58,223 nt of DNA from Parvularcula dongshanensis. Lineage in GTDB: Bacteria; Pseudomonadota; Alphaproteobacteria; Caulobacterales; Parvularculaceae. Shown piece by piece: positions 53,694 to 58,223 of the stretch. The stretch spans positions 1 through 58,223 of the forward strand of contig NZ_JACHOB010000008.1 of the NCBI RefSeq assembly GCF_014199615.1, written 5' to 3'. A model generated the notes under the pieces. It saw nothing but the letters and a program-made list of their open reading frames with translations, searched no databases and was not told where the DNA came from. Made by a program: the position numbers and the translations under genes. How positions within the stretch are numbered: position 1 is the stretch's first letter; each line of letters starts with the position of its first letter.

Positions 53694-54605
53694 ATGATCA
53701 GAAAATTTGCTGCGGTGGCGGCGCTCGCCGCCTTGTGCGCTGTTGCGCATGCTCAGGATACGGAAACGGCGCTGGCGGACGAGGCGGCGCCCGATGCACG
53801 CGACGCCGCGTGGGCCGAGGCCTTCCAGGACGGCCTCGAACGCCGGACCGGAAGGATCGAGATCGCGGACGGCGTGGCGATCCTCGAGGTACCCGAGGAC
53901 TTCTACTTCCTCGGTCCGGAAGACGCGGCGGCGGTCCTCGAAGAGGCGTGGGGCAACCCCGAGGACGAAGCGATCCTCGGGATGATCTTTCCGGCACGCT
54001 TCTCTCCGCTCGACCGGGAGAGTTGGGGGGTAAGCCTCAGCTATGACCGCGACGGCTACGTCTCGGACGACGACGCATCGTCGATCGATTACGACGAATT
54101 GCTCCAGCAGATGCAGGACGGCGCCGAAGCGCAGAACGCGTGGCGCCAAGAGAACGGCTACGGCGCGGTTCACTTGCTCGGTTGGGCGGAGTCGCCGTCC
54201 TACGATCCTTCGACCAGCAAGATGTTCTGGGCGAAGCAGCTTCGCTTCGAGGGAACGGATGTCGACACGTTGAACTACAACGTCCGCGCCCTTGGCCGCG
54301 AAGGCGTGCTGAACGCGAACTTCATCGCCACGATGGGCGACCTCGCCGAGATCAAAGAGGCCTCACCGGCCGTGATGGAGATGATCTCCTTCAGCGCGGG
54401 GAATCGGTATGCGGACTATCAGGAAGGCGACAAGGTCGCTGCCTACGGCATCGCCGGGATGGTGGCCGGCGGCGCGCTGCTGGCGAAGAAGTCCGGCCTG
54501 ATCGCCGTGGCGCTCATCGCGCTCAAGAAGTTCGGCATCCTGGCGCTCGCCGGCATCGGCGCGATGTTCGGCGCCGTCAAACGGCTGTTCTCCAAGGAGT
54601 TCTAG
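53694..54605 (+). CDS. DUF2167 membrane-anchored protein
   Basis: A 303-residue protein with a signal peptide (1-20), the DUF2167 domain (TGRIEIADGVAILEVPEDFY, AWGNPEDEAILGMIFP, ESWGVSLSYDRDGYVSDDDA, FNYNVRALGREGVLNANFIA) and two C-terminal membrane helices (about 250-285). Envelope localised, function unknown, often next to metal or stress genes. The ATG at 53694 is chosen because the signal peptide starts there and GGGGA precedes it. Confidence 0.85.
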   Translation: MIRKFAAVAALAALCAVAHAQDTETALADEAAPDARDAAWAEAFQDGLERRTGRIEIADGVAILEVPEDFYFLGPEDAAAVLEEAWGNPEDEAILGMIFPARFSPLDRESWGVSLSYDRDGYVSDDDASSIDYDELLQQMQDGAEAQNAWRQENGYGAVHLLGWAESPSYDPSTSKMFWAKQLRFEGTDVDTLNYNVRALGREGVLNANFIATMGDLAEIKEASPAVMEMISFSAGNRYADYQEGDKVAAYGIAGMVAGGALLAKKSGLIAVALIALKKFGILALAGIGAMFGAVKRLFSKEF

Positions 54606-54648
54606 AGCCGGTCGCTCGAACCGGGTCGAGCAGCGGCTCGCCGCCTCG

Positions 54649-57561
<2,913 letters not shown>

Positions 57562-58095
57562 GCAGCCTCCCGCCGGCAAAGGGGTGAGTCTAGGCCGTTA
57601 ACCTCTGACGGCCCCGTGAACAAGAGGGGAACGTCGCCTTCCGCCTGCCAACGTGGCCAGGCGCCACGGCGACGATGGCCGCTCAGCCCCGGTCATCGCC
57701 CCTCCGTGATCCCGCACACCTCACTGCGTCGAGCCGCTTGAATTCGGGAGTCGGCTGGTGCAAGGCAGCAACAAGCTACGCAGTTGGTAGAACTCAACTT
57801 TTCGCGATCGGGAAAGTCTGCCTCACTAGTTTCACGTAAACGCCTGATCTCGTCTCCATCCGCGCCTTAGCGGCTTCGAAGCACGAGCGTTGCGGGACGG
57901 TTCGCGGTCGCAGGTTTGTCTGTGCGCGAGTCCGACGGCGGAAGAAGGAAGGCGCTGCCATCAACGATTGCCGCCCGGACAAAGAAGCCGGCGGTGCGTC
58001 GGTCCGCACGTGACGCGGCCGTCCGGGAGGTGAAGTGAGGCCGTCACGTTCGGCTGGCTTTATCGATCATGCAGCGGGACTGCAGGGACATGGAT
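57562..58095. other. Gene-free region upstream of uvrA and the GT25-like gene
   Basis: Roughly 530 bp between divergent starts. It contains the uvrA promoter side, an A+T-richer patch around 57780-57850, and a hairpin at 58009-58048 (CGTGAC/GTCACG with GGCC/GGCC and a 2-nt bulge) 48 nt before the next start. A 71-codon minus-strand frame at 57794-58009 has no convincing features. Confidence 0.35.
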
Positions 58096-58223
58096 ATGAC
58101 GAATCAAGGTGGACTACGGTCGATCTCGGACCGGATCGTGGTGATCAACCTGCCGTCTCGCCAGGACCGGCGGACCGCGATCGGCGGCGAGCTGGCGCGG
58201 CTCGGCGTGACGCTCGGCGAGGG
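58096..58223 (+). CDS. Glycosyltransferase family 25-like protein (N-terminus only)
   Basis: Runs off the right edge after about 42 codons. RIVVINLPSRQDRRTAIGGE with LARLGV matches the opening strand and helix of GT25 (LPS biosynthesis) enzymes, which add sugars to lipopolysaccharide or glycoproteins. The ATG at 58096 has AGGGA 7 nt upstream; an in-frame ATG at 58090 is less well spaced. Confidence 0.65.
   Translation, partial: MTNQGGLRSISDRIVVINLPSRQDRRTAIGGELARLGVTLGE

Noticed and set aside
57794-58009. 71-codon minus-strand frame upstream of uvrA
   Set aside because: GTG start without a ribosome site, Arg/Ser/Thr-rich product with no features; more likely spacer.

Overview
The window is high-G+C chromosomal DNA from a flagellated alphaproteobacterium. 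FlaF/FlbT flagellin regulators, an NDUFS4-type complex I subunit, an NDUFAF6-like protein, a VPLPA-CTERM protein and tolQRA next to yajC-secDF all point that way. I cannot name the genus; a Parvularcula/Hyphomonas/Rhodobacterales-like relative is a guess.

Layout. 1-9475: an aldose-epimerase start, tRNA-Arg(UCU), the complex I subunit, tRNA-Pro(UGG), a lytic transglycosylase, a LysR regulator with a GH12 lipoprotein, and pnp and rpsO separated by osmC and a glycosyltransferase. 9643-18263: flagellar block with motA, flgFGAH, a FliL-like gene, a minimal flgD, fliK, flgJ, a FlgN-like gene, flagellin, flaF and flbT. 18250-29584: a HEAT-repeat protein, a GntA-like plus DUF1989 pair, SulP, an S9 peptidase, a frameshifted serine hydrolase, small exported proteins, and a TetR/SRPBCC/VOC operon with a visible operator. 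29721-34859: a TPP riboswitch and thiC, then a tandem duplication of a membrane-protein/STAS module of which the first copy is decayed, and small exported or hypothetical genes.

34888-38010: a nested palindromic host repeat interrupted by a complete IS1595-type element of about 2.98 kb. The element has 25-bp terminal inverted repeats and an ACCTCTCC target duplication. It carries the transposase plus four other genes: a putative winged-helix protein, a 35-residue basic peptide, a DUF6471 protein and a membrane protein. An operator array with 21-bp phasing lies between the divergent transposase and DUF6471 genes. This is the most distinctive system in the window.

38487-58223: a VPLPA-CTERM protein, asd, tolQRA-yajC-secDF-squalene/phytoene-synthase-like, an endonuclease III homologue without its catalytic Lys and Asp, a second S9 peptidase, trmFO, a structured gene-free stretch, a double-VOC exported protein, a Mut7-C remnant, a ZIP transporter, a DUF2167 protein, uvrA, and the start of a GT25-like gene.

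Three disruptions may be biological or sequence errors: motA has no stop at its usual end and reads through flgF; the serine hydrolase lacks one base at 25716/25717; and the first membrane-protein copy has two stops, both at Trp positions of its intact paralogue. No CRISPR array, rRNA or prophage was seen.
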